From the IMG/VR virus record IMGVR_UViG_3300038441_002034, positions 1-44,528 of that record: a DNA stretch of 44,528 nt. The stretch is one strand, 5' to 3'. Within the stretch, counting starts at the first letter, position 1. Each line of letters begins with the position of its first letter. Below are positions 1-7,266 of this stretch, in pieces. The translations under genes and the position numbers were made by a program. Under the pieces are notes generated by a model. The model saw nothing but the letters and a program-made list of their open reading frames with translations, made no database searches and had not been told where the DNA came from. Source of the DNA: a virus.

Positions 1-69
1 GCCTTCCGAATCGTCTTCCGAATCGTCTTCGTCATCCAGATCGTCTTCGTCGTCTTCGTCTTCCAGTTC
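1..69. repeat. Low-complexity TCTTCGTC-type repeat encoding Asp/Glu tract
   Basis: Short irregular repeats of TCTTCG and TCGTCT on the plus strand encode the Asp/Glu-rich tail of the minus-strand gene. Similar DNA occurs at 31786-31941 and 42174-42323. Confidence 0.7.
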
Positions 70-1014
70 GAAGCTAGGGTCGAAGCCGTGGTTGTCCCAG
101 TCGCTGGCCGGGCCGACGTAAACTTCCAGTTCCAGAACGATATCAGAACCGACAGTCAGACGGCCCAAATCTGCGAGTTCGAAAATGGAGTCGCGCAGCG
201 ATTCGATGATTACGCCTTGCGATTCGAAAATGGTCGGAATCATTTTCGGCGCAGGCAGTGCCGGAATGTTTTCGCACGCTTCGACAAACGCGTTGTTCAT
301 TTTCAGTTGTTCGTAGTTGCCGTAGTCGATTACGGCGCGACCGAGTTGCACGATTTCGTCGCGGTTGAAAAACTTGTCGAGCGACAGAAACTCGGGGACG
401 TAAACAGCGCGAACATTTTCGTCGGCGTTTTCGTCCGGGTGCGGCGTGTACACGCCAGCGATTGCGGTCAGTACCGGCGAATCGGTGCCAGTGAACCGGC
501 GAATGGCATTCAGGTTTTGCGCAACTACCGACAGCGATTCGGCTGGCAAAATGTTTACAACTTCGCCGTCCACCTTGAGGCGCACCAACTGGATTTCACC
601 GTCGTAACCATCCGGCTCGAAAGTGCCTTTTTCCAGATCGTCGCGCAGAACGGAATACAGAATGCCGGATTCGTCTTCGTCCTGTTCGAATTCGCCCGCT
701 TCTTCGAGGTCTTCACGCAGGTTTTCGACCAGCGATTCGTCGGCGTCCGGAACCAGTTGCGCAGCGTCGAAGTATGCAACAAACATGACGGCTTCGTCAT
801 TGTTGTTTAGGGTCGCGATCATGTATTCGTTTTCGCCACCCGGAGCGTCGGCACCGTCACCGAAATTCGGATTCAGTTGCGCACGGCTGCCGACAACTGC
901 GGCGTATTTGTAGAGCACGCCGTCTTTTGGCAGTTCGTCACCGAGCGCAGTACCGAGGGCGCTGTTTGCAGAAACGAGGACGGAAACGCGACGGCCAGTT
1001 TGGAATTGTTGCAT
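1..1014 (-). CDS. Unknown phage protein with acidic C-terminal tract (3' end outside window)
   Basis: The reading frame is open from an ATG at 1014 to the window edge, giving 338 visible residues (starting MQQFQTGRRV) with no stop, so the carboxyl end is missing. An AGGAG-type ribosome-binding site lies just upstream. The protein is acidic; a loop around residues 100-120 is rich in Asp and Glu, and the last visible ~25 residues are almost pure Asp/Glu/Ser. There is no signal peptide or membrane segment, and I recognise no domain. It is the second gene after the promoter-like element at 2146-2259, 62 bp downstream of the 338-aa gene, so the two are probably cotranscribed. The acidic tail resembles tracts in the proteins at 30862 and 41919. 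Function unknown. Confidence 0.85.
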   Translation of the reverse strand, partial: MQQFQTGRRVSVLVSANSALGTALGDELPKDGVLYKYAAVVGSRAQLNPNFGDGADAPGGENEYMIATLNNNDEAVMFVAYFDAAQLVPDADESLVENLREDLEEAGEFEQDEDESGILYSVLRDDLEKGTFEPDGYDGEIQLVRLKVDGEVVNILPAESLSVVAQNLNAIRRFTGTDSPVLTAIAGVYTPHPDENADENVRAVYVPEFLSLDKFFNRDEIVQLGRAVIDYGNYEQLKMNNAFVEACENIPALPAPKMIPTIFESQGVIIESLRDSIFELADLGRLTVGSDIVLELEVYVGPASDWDNHGFDPSFELEDEDDEDDLDDEDDSEDDSEG

Positions 1015-1076
1015 GGTGCTTCTCCTAATGAAATTGTTTGTAGCGGTGCGCCCCGGTTAAGAGGCGCGGTAGTTGT

Positions 1077-2093
1077 TTACAGTTTGAATTGCGGCAGGCT
1101 CAATTGAACCAACGCAGCTTCAACCTTTTTCGGTTTGTGCTTCGCGAGAATGGCGTCGGCCATTTCCTTTTTGGTCGGGGCCGGTGCGCCGAGTGCGACA
1201 CGCTTGGTTTTTGGAACCACGTTGAAGTGCGCGCAGAGCGTATTCAGTTGCGTGGCTTTCAGGTTCGAAACCAAAACGTCGGCGGGCGTTTGCGCTTTCG
1301 GGGCAGAGTGGTTTTCGTCATCGGCATTTACGAAATCACCGCCTTCTTTGAGGTGGTCGTTTTCAGTGATCCAAACATCCAACACCGGAATCGGAAGCTC
1401 AGCCGCCAAACAACGCGCCAGTTTTTGTTTGTGTTCTTGCAGGCGCTCATAGTCTTCGTCGCCGATTGCGTCGCTGGCCTTCACCAGTTTGGCGAGCACC
1501 GGAATGTTCATAGCCTCCGAAGTTTCTTCGGCAAACAGATTCAAATAGAACAGCGGGAATTCCATGAGTTCTTCGAACAGGTCGTCTTCGACGTTCGGTT
1601 CATCGTCGTCTTCGAAGGACTCGACTTCTTCGCCGTTGTACTCCAACCACGCTTGCAACTTCACGGCCGGAACTTGGTCGAGCAATTTGCTGACCAGCTT
1701 ACGAGCAAACTTTTTCTCCTTTTTCGGAGTGTCGCTGTTGAGGAAACGCTCAACTTTTTTCTCGTTGAACGGAACCGCTTGATCGGTGGCGAGTGCTGCC
1801 AACATCCCAATCGGGTAGTCCAGCAAAGCGTCAAACAGTTTGGCGCGAAGGGCGCGAGCGTTTGGTGCGATGCCTTCGGAGCACGGTTCGATTTCGACCG
1901 AACCGTTAACAATGTGGTCGATCAGAATTTTCAGGCGGGCGCCTTCATGATTGGCAACCATGCTGAAAGTCGAAACAATGCCCAATTCACCGAGGGCGCT
2001 GGCCGCGTTATCCAGTGCGATGCGGCAATCGCTCAGCGCTTGCTTACGAACGGATTCGATAGCGGTTTGGATTTTGCATTTTTCGTTAGTCAT
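1077..2093 (-). CDS. Unknown 338-aa phage protein
   Basis: The start ATG at 2093 follows an AAGGA ribosome-binding site. The product is mostly alpha-helical in composition and charged. An acidic patch (ESFEDDDEPNVEDDLFEE) sits near residues 155-175. The C-terminal part (roughly residues 265-325) has the pattern of a short SAP-like or helix-extended-helix segment: ADVLVSNLKATQLNTLCAHF, then a basic stretch and KKEMADAILAKHKPKK. That could bind nucleic acid, but this is a weak pattern match. It is the first gene downstream of the promoter-like element at 2146-2259. No family assigned. Confidence 0.8.
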   Translation of the reverse strand: MTNEKCKIQTAIESVRKQALSDCRIALDNAASALGELGIVSTFSMVANHEGARLKILIDHIVNGSVEIEPCSEGIAPNARALRAKLFDALLDYPIGMLAALATDQAVPFNEKKVERFLNSDTPKKEKKFARKLVSKLLDQVPAVKLQAWLEYNGEEVESFEDDDEPNVEDDLFEELMEFPLFYLNLFAEETSEAMNIPVLAKLVKASDAIGDEDYERLQEHKQKLARCLAAELPIPVLDVWITENDHLKEGGDFVNADDENHSAPKAQTPADVLVSNLKATQLNTLCAHFNVVPKTKRVALGAPAPTKKEMADAILAKHKPKKVEAALVQLSLPQFKL

Positions 2094-2145
2094 TGCGTTG
2101 TTCCTTTCCGAAATGTTTGCAACATGAGCGGGCTGGGTTGCCCTT

Positions 2146-2259
2146 AACTTCCGCTAAGTCGTAAGTGGGAATCGCTGGGGTGCGGAACCCCCAGCATATA
2201 CATGATAGCAAACCCCACCGTTGTTGGAAACCCCTTAGCCTTACGACCTACAGGAAGTT
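2146..2259 (-). promoter_or_regulatory. Inverted-repeat promoter-like element A
   Basis: This 114-bp intergenic element is bounded by 20-bp inverted repeats (2146-2165 and 2240-2259) that match at 17 of 20 positions. On the minus strand it contains a candidate -35 TTTCCA (2225-2230), a 17-bp spacer and a candidate -10 TATCAT (2202-2207). A perfect hairpin GCTGGGG/CCCCAGC (2174-2180 with 2189-2195) would lie at or near the transcript 5' end. A related element sits at 6598-6712 with the same layout. It would drive the genes at 1077-2093 and 1-1014. The conservation of ends, spacing and core is seen directly; promoter activity is inferred. Confidence 0.55.
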
Positions 2260-3178
2260 ACCCGTTTTCGCTTTCCCGTTTCAGTTCCTCAAGGCGGCGC
2301 AGTTCGCGTGCCATTTGCGGGCGAATCGTTTTGGTGCCGATCAGGGACAGGCCGCATTCAACGCGGCGGATTTTTTGCGCAGTGGTGCCGATCAGCGCAG
2401 CCAGTTGTTCACGTTTCAGGTTGAGCGCTTTGCGGCGTGCGGCAAGTGCGGCACCTTTCCGCAATTCCTCTTGCCGTCGTACCAACCACTTCGGGGCGTC
2501 TGCCTGCGCTTGCGAACGCAAAACGTTTGGAGCTTTGCGCTTTTCCAAACGACGACGGGCCGCTTCGCGACCGGCTGCAACATCCGATTCCATTTCTGGA
2601 TCAGGGTGACGATCCTGCCGGTCGAATTCCGAAACGTCCAAGTTTTCGAATTCGGTCGGATCGTATGGCGTGTCGCCGGGGCTTTCCGAAATGTAGTGGC
2701 GCAGCTTATCCAGAATACGCGGATCAACGCCGTCGAGTTTGTCGGTCAACGGCAGAATATCGCGAGCCAGAAATTCATTGCGTGCGGTGATTTGTCGGTG
2801 CAGGTTGTACGCGTCTTTCGAAACGGTCGGATCAGTCGCAACCTGCACGTTCCACTGAATCAGATTCTGCACAGTGATTTCGGCGTCGTTTGGATCGAAC
2901 GGCAGATGGGCAATCACGCAAAGATTTTGGACTACCTCGGCAAACGGCTTTTGCTTTTTCAACACCTCCAGTTGCGCCCGCATTGCGCGAGCATTCAGAA
3001 ATTCTATGCTTTCTCTAGAGTTTACGTCGGCCCAATTGTTTACCGGAGTTTCGGCCGGAGTGTAGGAGCGGTATTGGGCACCCAATCCCTCCAAACAATT
3101 TGAGACGTAGGACAGCGGCCCTTTCACCGAAACGATTTCACCATTTGCCAATACAACGCGATAGATATAATCGCTCAT
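2258..3178 (-). CDS. XRE-type helix-turn-helix protein
   Basis: The 306-aa product starts at the ATG at 3178, which overlaps the upstream stop as ATGA. Residues 245-300 read like an XRE/Cro-type HTH: LKREQLAALIGTTAQKIRRV followed by a glutamate/glycine turn and a basic tail, a good match to the family's helix 2-turn-helix 3 pattern. Residues 1-240 have no recognised domain and are charged, with a very basic Arg/Lys segment before the HTH. It is the last gene of a run beginning at the element at 6598-6712, and its stop lies inside the inverted repeat of the element at 2146-2259, so it is a candidate regulator of both elements. DNA binding is inferred from the HTH alone. Confidence 0.8.
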   Translation of the reverse strand: MSDYIYRVVLANGEIVSVKGPLSYVSNCLEGLGAQYRSYTPAETPVNNWADVNSRESIEFLNARAMRAQLEVLKKQKPFAEVVQNLCVIAHLPFDPNDAEITVQNLIQWNVQVATDPTVSKDAYNLHRQITARNEFLARDILPLTDKLDGVDPRILDKLRHYISESPGDTPYDPTEFENLDVSEFDRQDRHPDPEMESDVAAGREAARRRLEKRKAPNVLRSQAQADAPKWLVRRQEELRKGAALAARRKALNLKREQLAALIGTTAQKIRRVECGLSLIGTKTIRPQMARELRRLEELKRESENG

Positions 3179-3519
3179 TCCAGTTCACCTTTCTTTTTGC
3201 AAGTTTTTCGGGGTTGGGGAGTAATGGGTTCTCCGCGCTTATCCCACTTTTCGTTTTCGTCCAGCACTTTAGCCAAACGGTTTGCTGCACGGTAATCGCG
3301 AGCCGTGTCTAGTCGGGCACGCATCCGCAAGTCAGCTTGTTCGGCAAGCTTGGTGTCATCCAATTCCTTTTGCAGTGCGTCACGCTCTTTGCGGACAGCG
3401 CGCAGTTCTTTGGAAGCGCTGCGCCATTTGCACGCAAACAAAATCAAAGCAAGGGACAACATCGGGGCCGTGCCGATTGTGATTGCTCGGGCGATTTCTA
3501 CAACTTTCGACCATTCCAT
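3175..3519 (-). CDS. Small membrane-anchored coiled-coil protein (spanin-like candidate)
   Basis: The 114-aa product has one hydrophobic segment (about residues 12-29), then a charged heptad-like stretch (about 33-65, KELRAVRKERDALQKELDDT) and a basic C-terminus. This N-terminal anchor plus periplasmic coiled coil is the architecture of Rz-type inner-membrane spanins, which act in lysis of Gram-negative hosts, but many unrelated phage proteins share it. It overlaps the upstream gene by one base (TAATG) and the downstream HTH gene by four, so translation is probably coupled. The next gene upstream has the same architecture. Role as a spanin is a guess. Confidence 0.75.
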   Translation of the reverse strand: MEWSKVVEIARAITIGTAPMLSLALILFACKWRSASKELRAVRKERDALQKELDDTKLAEQADLRMRARLDTARDYRAANRLAKVLDENEKWDKRGEPITPQPRKTCKKKGELE

Positions 3520-3782
3520 TATCCATTCAACCTGTCCAGTTTGTCGGAGATTAGTCGCATTTCCTGTTTGGTCCGTTCGATGTTTACGAGGGACTCAAGC
3601 AGCGCCGCATTCATTTCGGCCTTTTCTACAATCAGTTTTTGATTGGCATCGCGCAGCATTTTGATATGCTGATCTTTAATCTCCATCATCTTTTGGTGAT
3701 GGCGGGTTTTAGTCACGATGGTCAAAACCAACGACAGCACCAACACGACCTGCAAAATGGTTACGATAGTTTGAGGCAGCAT
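3519..3782 (-). CDS. Small membrane-anchored coiled-coil protein
   Basis: The 87-aa product has a strong hydrophobic N-terminus (residues 5-24, Val/Leu/Ile rich) and then about 60 residues of charged, probably coiled-coil helix. It has the same layout as the following 114-aa protein, so the two may work together in the envelope. It starts two bases after the preceding stop and ends in a TAATG overlap with the next start. No specific family recognised; lysis accessory or superinfection roles are possible. Confidence 0.75.
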   Translation of the reverse strand: MLPQTIVTILQVVLVLSLVLTIVTKTRHHQKMMEIKDQHIKMLRDANQKLIVEKAEMNAALLESLVNIERTKQEMRLISDKLDRLNG

Positions 3783-3784
3783 TA

Positions 3785-4228
3785 TTAGACTTCCTTGAGT
3801 AGTTTGCGCTTGTGCGAGGCGAATGCCGACGACAGCTTTTCGATTTCACAGGCGCGCAGATGATAGGCGATGTTGCCGTTTTCGAGGAACTGGGTTTCAA
3901 CATCGACCGGGTGAAGTTGGTCGGCCAGCCAATCCAAACATTCTTGAATCTCGGATTGACGGCGGCTCAGCATGAATTGGTGATCGACAACCGAACGCTG
4001 GTCAAGGGTTTGGTTAAACATGATAACCAGCGTTACGTCGGTCGAATGGATTTCTTCGTCAGAGATTTTCCAGATGAAGCGGCGCATGCGACCAGCCGGT
4101 TGCGAACACTCGGCCATTTCCACGTTGCCTTTGAATTTCATGCCGTTGAATTGCGGGTTGTGTTTTACCGCAAACAGGAAATCTTCGTTGGACATTTGCG
4201 CGTCCACCAGCGCGGCGATAAAGATCAT
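3785..4228 (-). CDS. Unknown 147-aa phage protein
   Basis: ATG at 4228 follows a GGAGG ribosome-binding site about 7 bases upstream. The product is soluble, with mixed alpha/beta composition. It contains a stretch of Phe/Lys/Gly (FNGMKFKGNVEMAECSQPAG) and a helical C-terminal half. No motif recognised. It sits in the unidirectional run between elements B and A. Confidence 0.75.
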   Translation of the reverse strand: MIFIAALVDAQMSNEDFLFAVKHNPQFNGMKFKGNVEMAECSQPAGRMRRFIWKISDEEIHSTDVTLVIMFNQTLDQRSVVDHQFMLSRRQSEIQECLDWLADQLHPVDVETQFLENGNIAYHLRACEIEKLSSAFASHKRKLLKEV

Positions 4229-4320
4229 TTACAGATTCCTCCAAACAGTTTTGAATGTCCAATGGCTGACAGTTCAACCAGACTGGCGACTTTCACAAAT
4301 CGCCAGACGGGTTTATCTGT
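4229..4320 (-). other. Intergenic leader with hairpin
   Basis: This 92-bp gap carries a perfect 7-bp inverted repeat CTGGCGA/TCGCCAG (4283-4289 with 4300-4306) between the 401-aa gene and the 147-aa gene. No T-tract follows, so a rho-independent terminator is unlikely. It may be an mRNA processing or stabilising structure. Confidence 0.45.
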
Positions 4321-5526
4321 TTACTTCGGCATCACCGGGCGAATTGTTTTGCCCAGCTTGCTCATGATTTGCACCGGAATATGTTTGCCGGTTCCGCGCA
4401 CGCAACCATTTTCGTTCACGGTCATCGGTGCGGGGCTGGTGTAGATGCAGCAATTGTTTGGCAGCGTGTCCATGTTGTTTGGCATGGCGGTAATTGCCTG
4501 TTCAATTGTTTTGCCAGTGCCCCAGTAGTGGTTTGTGTCGTCCAGAATCAACAGGTATTCATGCACCGGCAAAACAAGCGAACCCGCATCCGTCAACTTT
4601 CCGAATCGGTCGGGTTCGGCCAAAACGTTGAGTTGTTTGTCAACGGCGCTGCCTCCCCACATCCAGCCAAACTCAAACGACCCGGCGCGGGTGCCGTTCA
4701 TGTTTCGGAAAACAAGGGCGGTCGGATGTTCTGACAGTTCGGTCGGCGTGGCTTCGTCCACCGCTTCCATTTCGACAGCGCTTTGCGTTCCCGGCTGCGC
4801 AACTGTTTGCGTTTCTTCACCGTAGGCCACCAGCGCAAACGCTTCGCGCACGGTCATGATTTTGTTGTCGTTACCATCGGTGAAATACGGCGGCACGCTG
4901 GCGCAATCATCAAGGAACGAAATCACGCTGTACGGCGCCCAGCGGGAAACACGCCCGTCACTGCAAACAACTCGGTGACGGAATCCGGAATCGTTCCAAC
5001 CGGCTTCAACTTCGGTCGTTTCGATTTTGTATTTCAGGTCGGCAGTCGAGCCACCTTGGACTGGGGATTCGTCAGGCAGCGAATCTACAAACTCGACGCC
5101 GTGCGCGATCAACTCGACCGGGCGAATGCCATTGATCGAAGCGTTTTCGCCAATGTAGACCCGCAGGTTTTGCGCAGGGTGACGCGCTTCGTGTTCCGGG
5201 TCAATATGCGCGTAAACAAACGTGCGACCAGTTTTGCGAATCTCGACGCCGTGTTCTTTAAGCGAAATGTTTGCGAGTGCGATGTTTGTGGTCACGGGTT
5301 CTTTTCCTGTTTTGATCGAAGCGAATTGTTCGCCGTACAGCACCAGTTCTTCGACGGTCAGGTCGGCGGTCTTTTTGCCGTGCGCGTATTCGCGAACAGC
5401 TTTGTCTTGTTCCAGAATGTGCGGGTCCATGTGATGGAAAACAAAACCACGGCCACGCGGGACAATTTCAACGCGGTGTTTGGCACGCAGGATATCGTTT
5501 GCAGCGACGATGCTTTTAGTGGACAT
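4321..5526 (-). CDS. Unknown 401-aa protein with internal N-terminal duplication
   Basis: ATG at 5526 follows an AAGGAG site. The first ~150 residues contain two related units: residues ~8-68 (NDILRAKHRVEI, GRGFVFHHMDPH) and ~85-145 (NISLKEHGVEI, GRTFVYAHIDPE), each about 60 residues. A C-terminal part with Trp/Gly-rich segments (FEFGWMWGGSAV, HYWGTGKTIEQAI) follows. No signal peptide. I do not recognise the family and do not know its function. It follows the small membrane protein gene at 5561. Confidence 0.8.
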   Translation of the reverse strand: MSTKSIVAANDILRAKHRVEIVPRGRGFVFHHMDPHILEQDKAVREYAHGKKTADLTVEELVLYGEQFASIKTGKEPVTTNIALANISLKEHGVEIRKTGRTFVYAHIDPEHEARHPAQNLRVYIGENASINGIRPVELIAHGVEFVDSLPDESPVQGGSTADLKYKIETTEVEAGWNDSGFRHRVVCSDGRVSRWAPYSVISFLDDCASVPPYFTDGNDNKIMTVREAFALVAYGEETQTVAQPGTQSAVEMEAVDEATPTELSEHPTALVFRNMNGTRAGSFEFGWMWGGSAVDKQLNVLAEPDRFGKLTDAGSLVLPVHEYLLILDDTNHYWGTGKTIEQAITAMPNNMDTLPNNCCIYTSPAPMTVNENGCVRGTGKHIPVQIMSKLGKTIRPVMPK

Positions 5527-5560
5527 TGTGTGGCTCCTTGTCGAATCGAAATGTTTGCAG

Positions 5561-5809
5561 TTAGCGGAATTTAGTTGGGCGAGTCATCCAGCCTGCCGCA
5601 ATCGGCAACCAGCAAATGACGCCGTACCACACGGCCAACAAAACAGCGGCCCCACGCATTTTCCAACTGGCATTTTTCAACCAGTCGAATTGGTACTCGA
5701 CGCTTTCACGCTCGGTCTTGTACCAGAACCAAACAGCGAGGCTGACAACAGCGCAGCCCAGCAACAGGTAAACAATAACGGCCCAAAGGAGGATGGTCAG
5801 AATAATCAT
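5561..5809 (-). CDS. Small two-helix membrane protein (holin-like candidate)
   Basis: The 82-aa product has two clear hydrophobic helices (residues ~2-29 and ~53-74) joined by a charged loop, and a short basic C-terminus. Class II holins have this size and topology, and an endolysin candidate lies about 1.5 kb upstream in the same direction. Small two-helix phage proteins are common, so this is only a candidate. Its initiation region is an exact copy of that of the next gene upstream (25-bp repeat). Confidence 0.7.
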   Translation of the reverse strand: MIILTILLWAVIVYLLLGCAVVSLAVWFWYKTERESVEYQFDWLKNASWKMRGAAVLLAVWYGVICWLPIAAGWMTRPTKFR

Positions 5810-5831
5810 GGTCAGTTTTCCAAACAGTTAG
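5807..5831 (-). repeat. 25-bp direct repeat over a stop/start junction, copy 1
   Basis: The sequence covering the stop of one gene, the GGAAAA ribosome-binding region and the ATG of the next is identical to 6050-6074 over 25 bp. Both copies lie in the same orientation and at equivalent positions relative to their genes. Confidence 0.85.
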
Positions 5832-6052
5832 TCGCGAACAATCGGGGTGACGTACTGGCCCTTAAACGCTTTGGCGCCGTCGATACGAGCGCGACCCAAA
5901 GCATCACCGTTTTCGTTGTACCACACGTAAACACCTTGGCCGGGGAATTCTTCTTCCAGCAATTCACCGTTAACGCACATTCCGTCGTAACGTGGATCAT
6001 CGCAGTGGTAAATGTGCGTGCTGAATGGGCAGGTCGGTTTTTGGTCAGGCAT
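5828..6052 (-). CDS. Small unknown 74-aa protein
   Basis: The product has three cysteines (C9, C17, C26) and a histidine in its first half (PTCPFSTHIYHCDDPRYDGM), which could bind a metal, followed by a beta-rich segment containing VYVWYNENGDALGRARIDG. That second part resembles a short WXG/MORN-like strand pair, but I do not assign a family. The gene lies between two other very small genes and shares its initiation region with the gene at 5561-5809. Confidence 0.7.
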   Translation of the reverse strand: MPDQKPTCPFSTHIYHCDDPRYDGMCVNGELLEEEFPGQGVYVWYNENGDALGRARIDGAKAFKGQYVTPIVRD

Positions 6053-6074
6053 GGTCAGTTTTCCAAACAGTTAG
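6050..6074 (-). repeat. 25-bp direct repeat over a stop/start junction, copy 2
   Basis: Identical to 5807-5831. It covers the stop codon of the 47-aa gene and the start of the 74-aa gene. Confidence 0.85.
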
Positions 6075-6214
6075 CGGGTGATTGCGTTGCGGAAACGGCG
6101 CTGGGCATCCTGCACTTTTTTCTGGTGCGCAGAATCAGCCTGCACAAACACAGCGTCCCATTCCCACGATTTTGTTGCAGCGACTTTCTTGGTTTTTACT
6201 TGAGTGGCGTACAT
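6071..6214 (-). CDS. Very small basic protein, 47 aa
   Basis: An ATG at 6214 opens a frame of 47 residues (MYATQVKTKKVAATKSWEWD start, RRFRNAITR end) that closes at 6071. A GGAA box lies upstream. Support comes from its fit between neighbours: the stop is part of the same stop/start junction repeat used by the next pair of genes. Lysine/arginine rich with a Trp pair in the middle. Function unknown. Confidence 0.6.
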   Translation of the reverse strand: MYATQVKTKKVAATKSWEWDAVFVQADSAHQKKVQDAQRRFRNAITR

Positions 6215-6289
6215 GATATGAGTTCCGAAAAATCTGAATTGTTTGCAGTTTACGAGTTTGAGTCGGGGCCGAAGCCCCGTGGCGAATGT

Positions 6290-6592
6290 TTACCCGCCGA
6301 AGTATGCAGCGATTGCGCGGCGTTCGATTGTGCGCTGTGACGGTTGCGCGCAGTGGAAGAACCCGCTGTTGATTCGGTATTGCGCGGTCAGCGTGCCGGT
6401 TGTGTCGTGCGCGCTTTCCCAAAGTTTCGACCATTCCCACGCGGCATCAACTAGCGCTGCGCTTCTCGGACAGAACCCGTCTTCAACCAGCGATTCGATC
6501 AGGTCCGAAACGCGGTAGGTTAAATCGTCGGCGCAATCTACAAACAATTCGTCGGCGGTGTGGTCAATGTAAACGCTCGGCTTCTTGCTCAT
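6290..6592 (-). CDS. Unknown 100-aa protein
   Basis: I chose the ATG at 6592 rather than the in-frame TTG at 6598 because GAGGAAG (6600-6606) sits 7 bases before it. The product is acidic with a Trp-containing helix (DAAWEWSKLWESAHDTTG) and four scattered Cys. It is the first gene downstream of promoter-like element B, whose inverted repeat supplies the ribosome-binding site. First genes after such promoters in phages are often host-takeover factors, but nothing here identifies one. Confidence 0.75.
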   Translation of the reverse strand: MSKKPSVYIDHTADELFVDCADDLTYRVSDLIESLVEDGFCPRSAALVDAAWEWSKLWESAHDTTGTLTAQYRINSGFFHCAQPSQRTIERRAIAAYFGG

Positions 6593-6597
6593 GCTCA

Positions 6598-6712
6598 AAC
6601 TTCCTCTAACTCGTAAGTGTAATGTTCCGGGCTAGGCTTCTCCCCAGTATTGACATTATCCCATAGCCGTCTTCGGTTTGAAATGACTTACCCTTACGGA
6701 CTAAGGGAGGTT
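6598..6712 (-). promoter_or_regulatory. Inverted-repeat promoter-like element B
   Basis: This 115-bp element is homologous to 2146-2259. The proximal repeats of the two copies (6598-6617 and 2146-2165) match at 18 of 20 positions. Its own ends (6598-6617 and 6693-6712) are inverted at about 14 of 20. The minus strand carries a candidate -35 TTTCAA (6678-6683), a 17-bp spacer and a candidate -10 GATAAT (6655-6660). A 5-bp hairpin follows (6627-6631 with 6642-6646), at the same place as in element A but with a different sequence. It would transcribe 6592 down to 2258. Activity is inferred. Confidence 0.6.
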
Positions 6713-6735
6713 TCCCGACGCGTTTTTCCAGAATC

Positions 6736-6773
6736 CAGAAACGAAGAAAGGGCGGCACTAGGGCCACCCTTTC
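6736..6773 (-). terminator. Rho-independent terminator
   Basis: In the RNA, GAAAGGGUGGC pairs with GCCGCCCUUUC, followed by a U-rich tail (UUCUUCGUUUC). It follows the stop of the gene at 6783 and precedes element B. The loop contains CCTAGTGC (plus strand GCACTAGG), as in the terminators at 11686 and 33217. Confidence 0.8.
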
Positions 6774-6782
6774 GGTTCTTCG

Positions 6783-7262
6783 TCAGCCTTTCGGCATTTC
6801 CAGCAACAGCTTCGGGGTCAACCGCCGCAAAACCCGAACCACGTTTGCGCAGAGCAAAGACAGTTCGTGAGTGTGTTGCGATTCAACCGTGTAACGTTCT
6901 TTCAACGCTTCACGAATGATTGGCACCACGGTATGCGATTGTTTGCCCGTTGGTATCTTGAGCAGAATCAACAAATGCGTAAACAGTTCGAAAACTGAAT
7001 CCGACTTCTTTCCGGAACGCACTGCCAGTTGCGCCAGTGCGTTTAGGTCCGGGTCAATGGCGAGTAGGCCGACCGGGTTCTTGATTCGAAAACCGATAGG
7101 CTTTTCGTCGCTGCGATCCGGTCCCCAAACAGCATCGGTGAATACTTGGCGATCCTGCAAATGTTTGCAAGTGTCTTCGTCGGACAAAAGCCCCACGTCG
7201 GTCCCGCAAACAGAAACGGATTTGTAATGCCATTCCGCAACGTGCGCCGGAAGTTTGAGCAT
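6783..7262 (-). CDS. Unknown 159-aa protein
   Basis: ATG at 7262 follows an AAGGG site, four bases after the endolysin-like gene. It is a soluble helical protein with a long hydrophobic-rich helix in the middle (VFELFTHLLILLKIPTGK) and a basic Leu-rich C-terminus. It is the last gene before a terminator. Because it follows the endolysin candidate it could be a lysis partner or inhibitor, but there is no sequence evidence for that. Confidence 0.75.
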   Translation of the reverse strand: MLKLPAHVAEWHYKSVSVCGTDVGLLSDEDTCKHLQDRQVFTDAVWGPDRSDEKPIGFRIKNPVGLLAIDPDLNALAQLAVRSGKKSDSVFELFTHLLILLKIPTGKQSHTVVPIIREALKERYTVESQHTHELSLLCANVVRVLRRLTPKLLLEMPKG

Positions 7263-7266
7263 GGTG

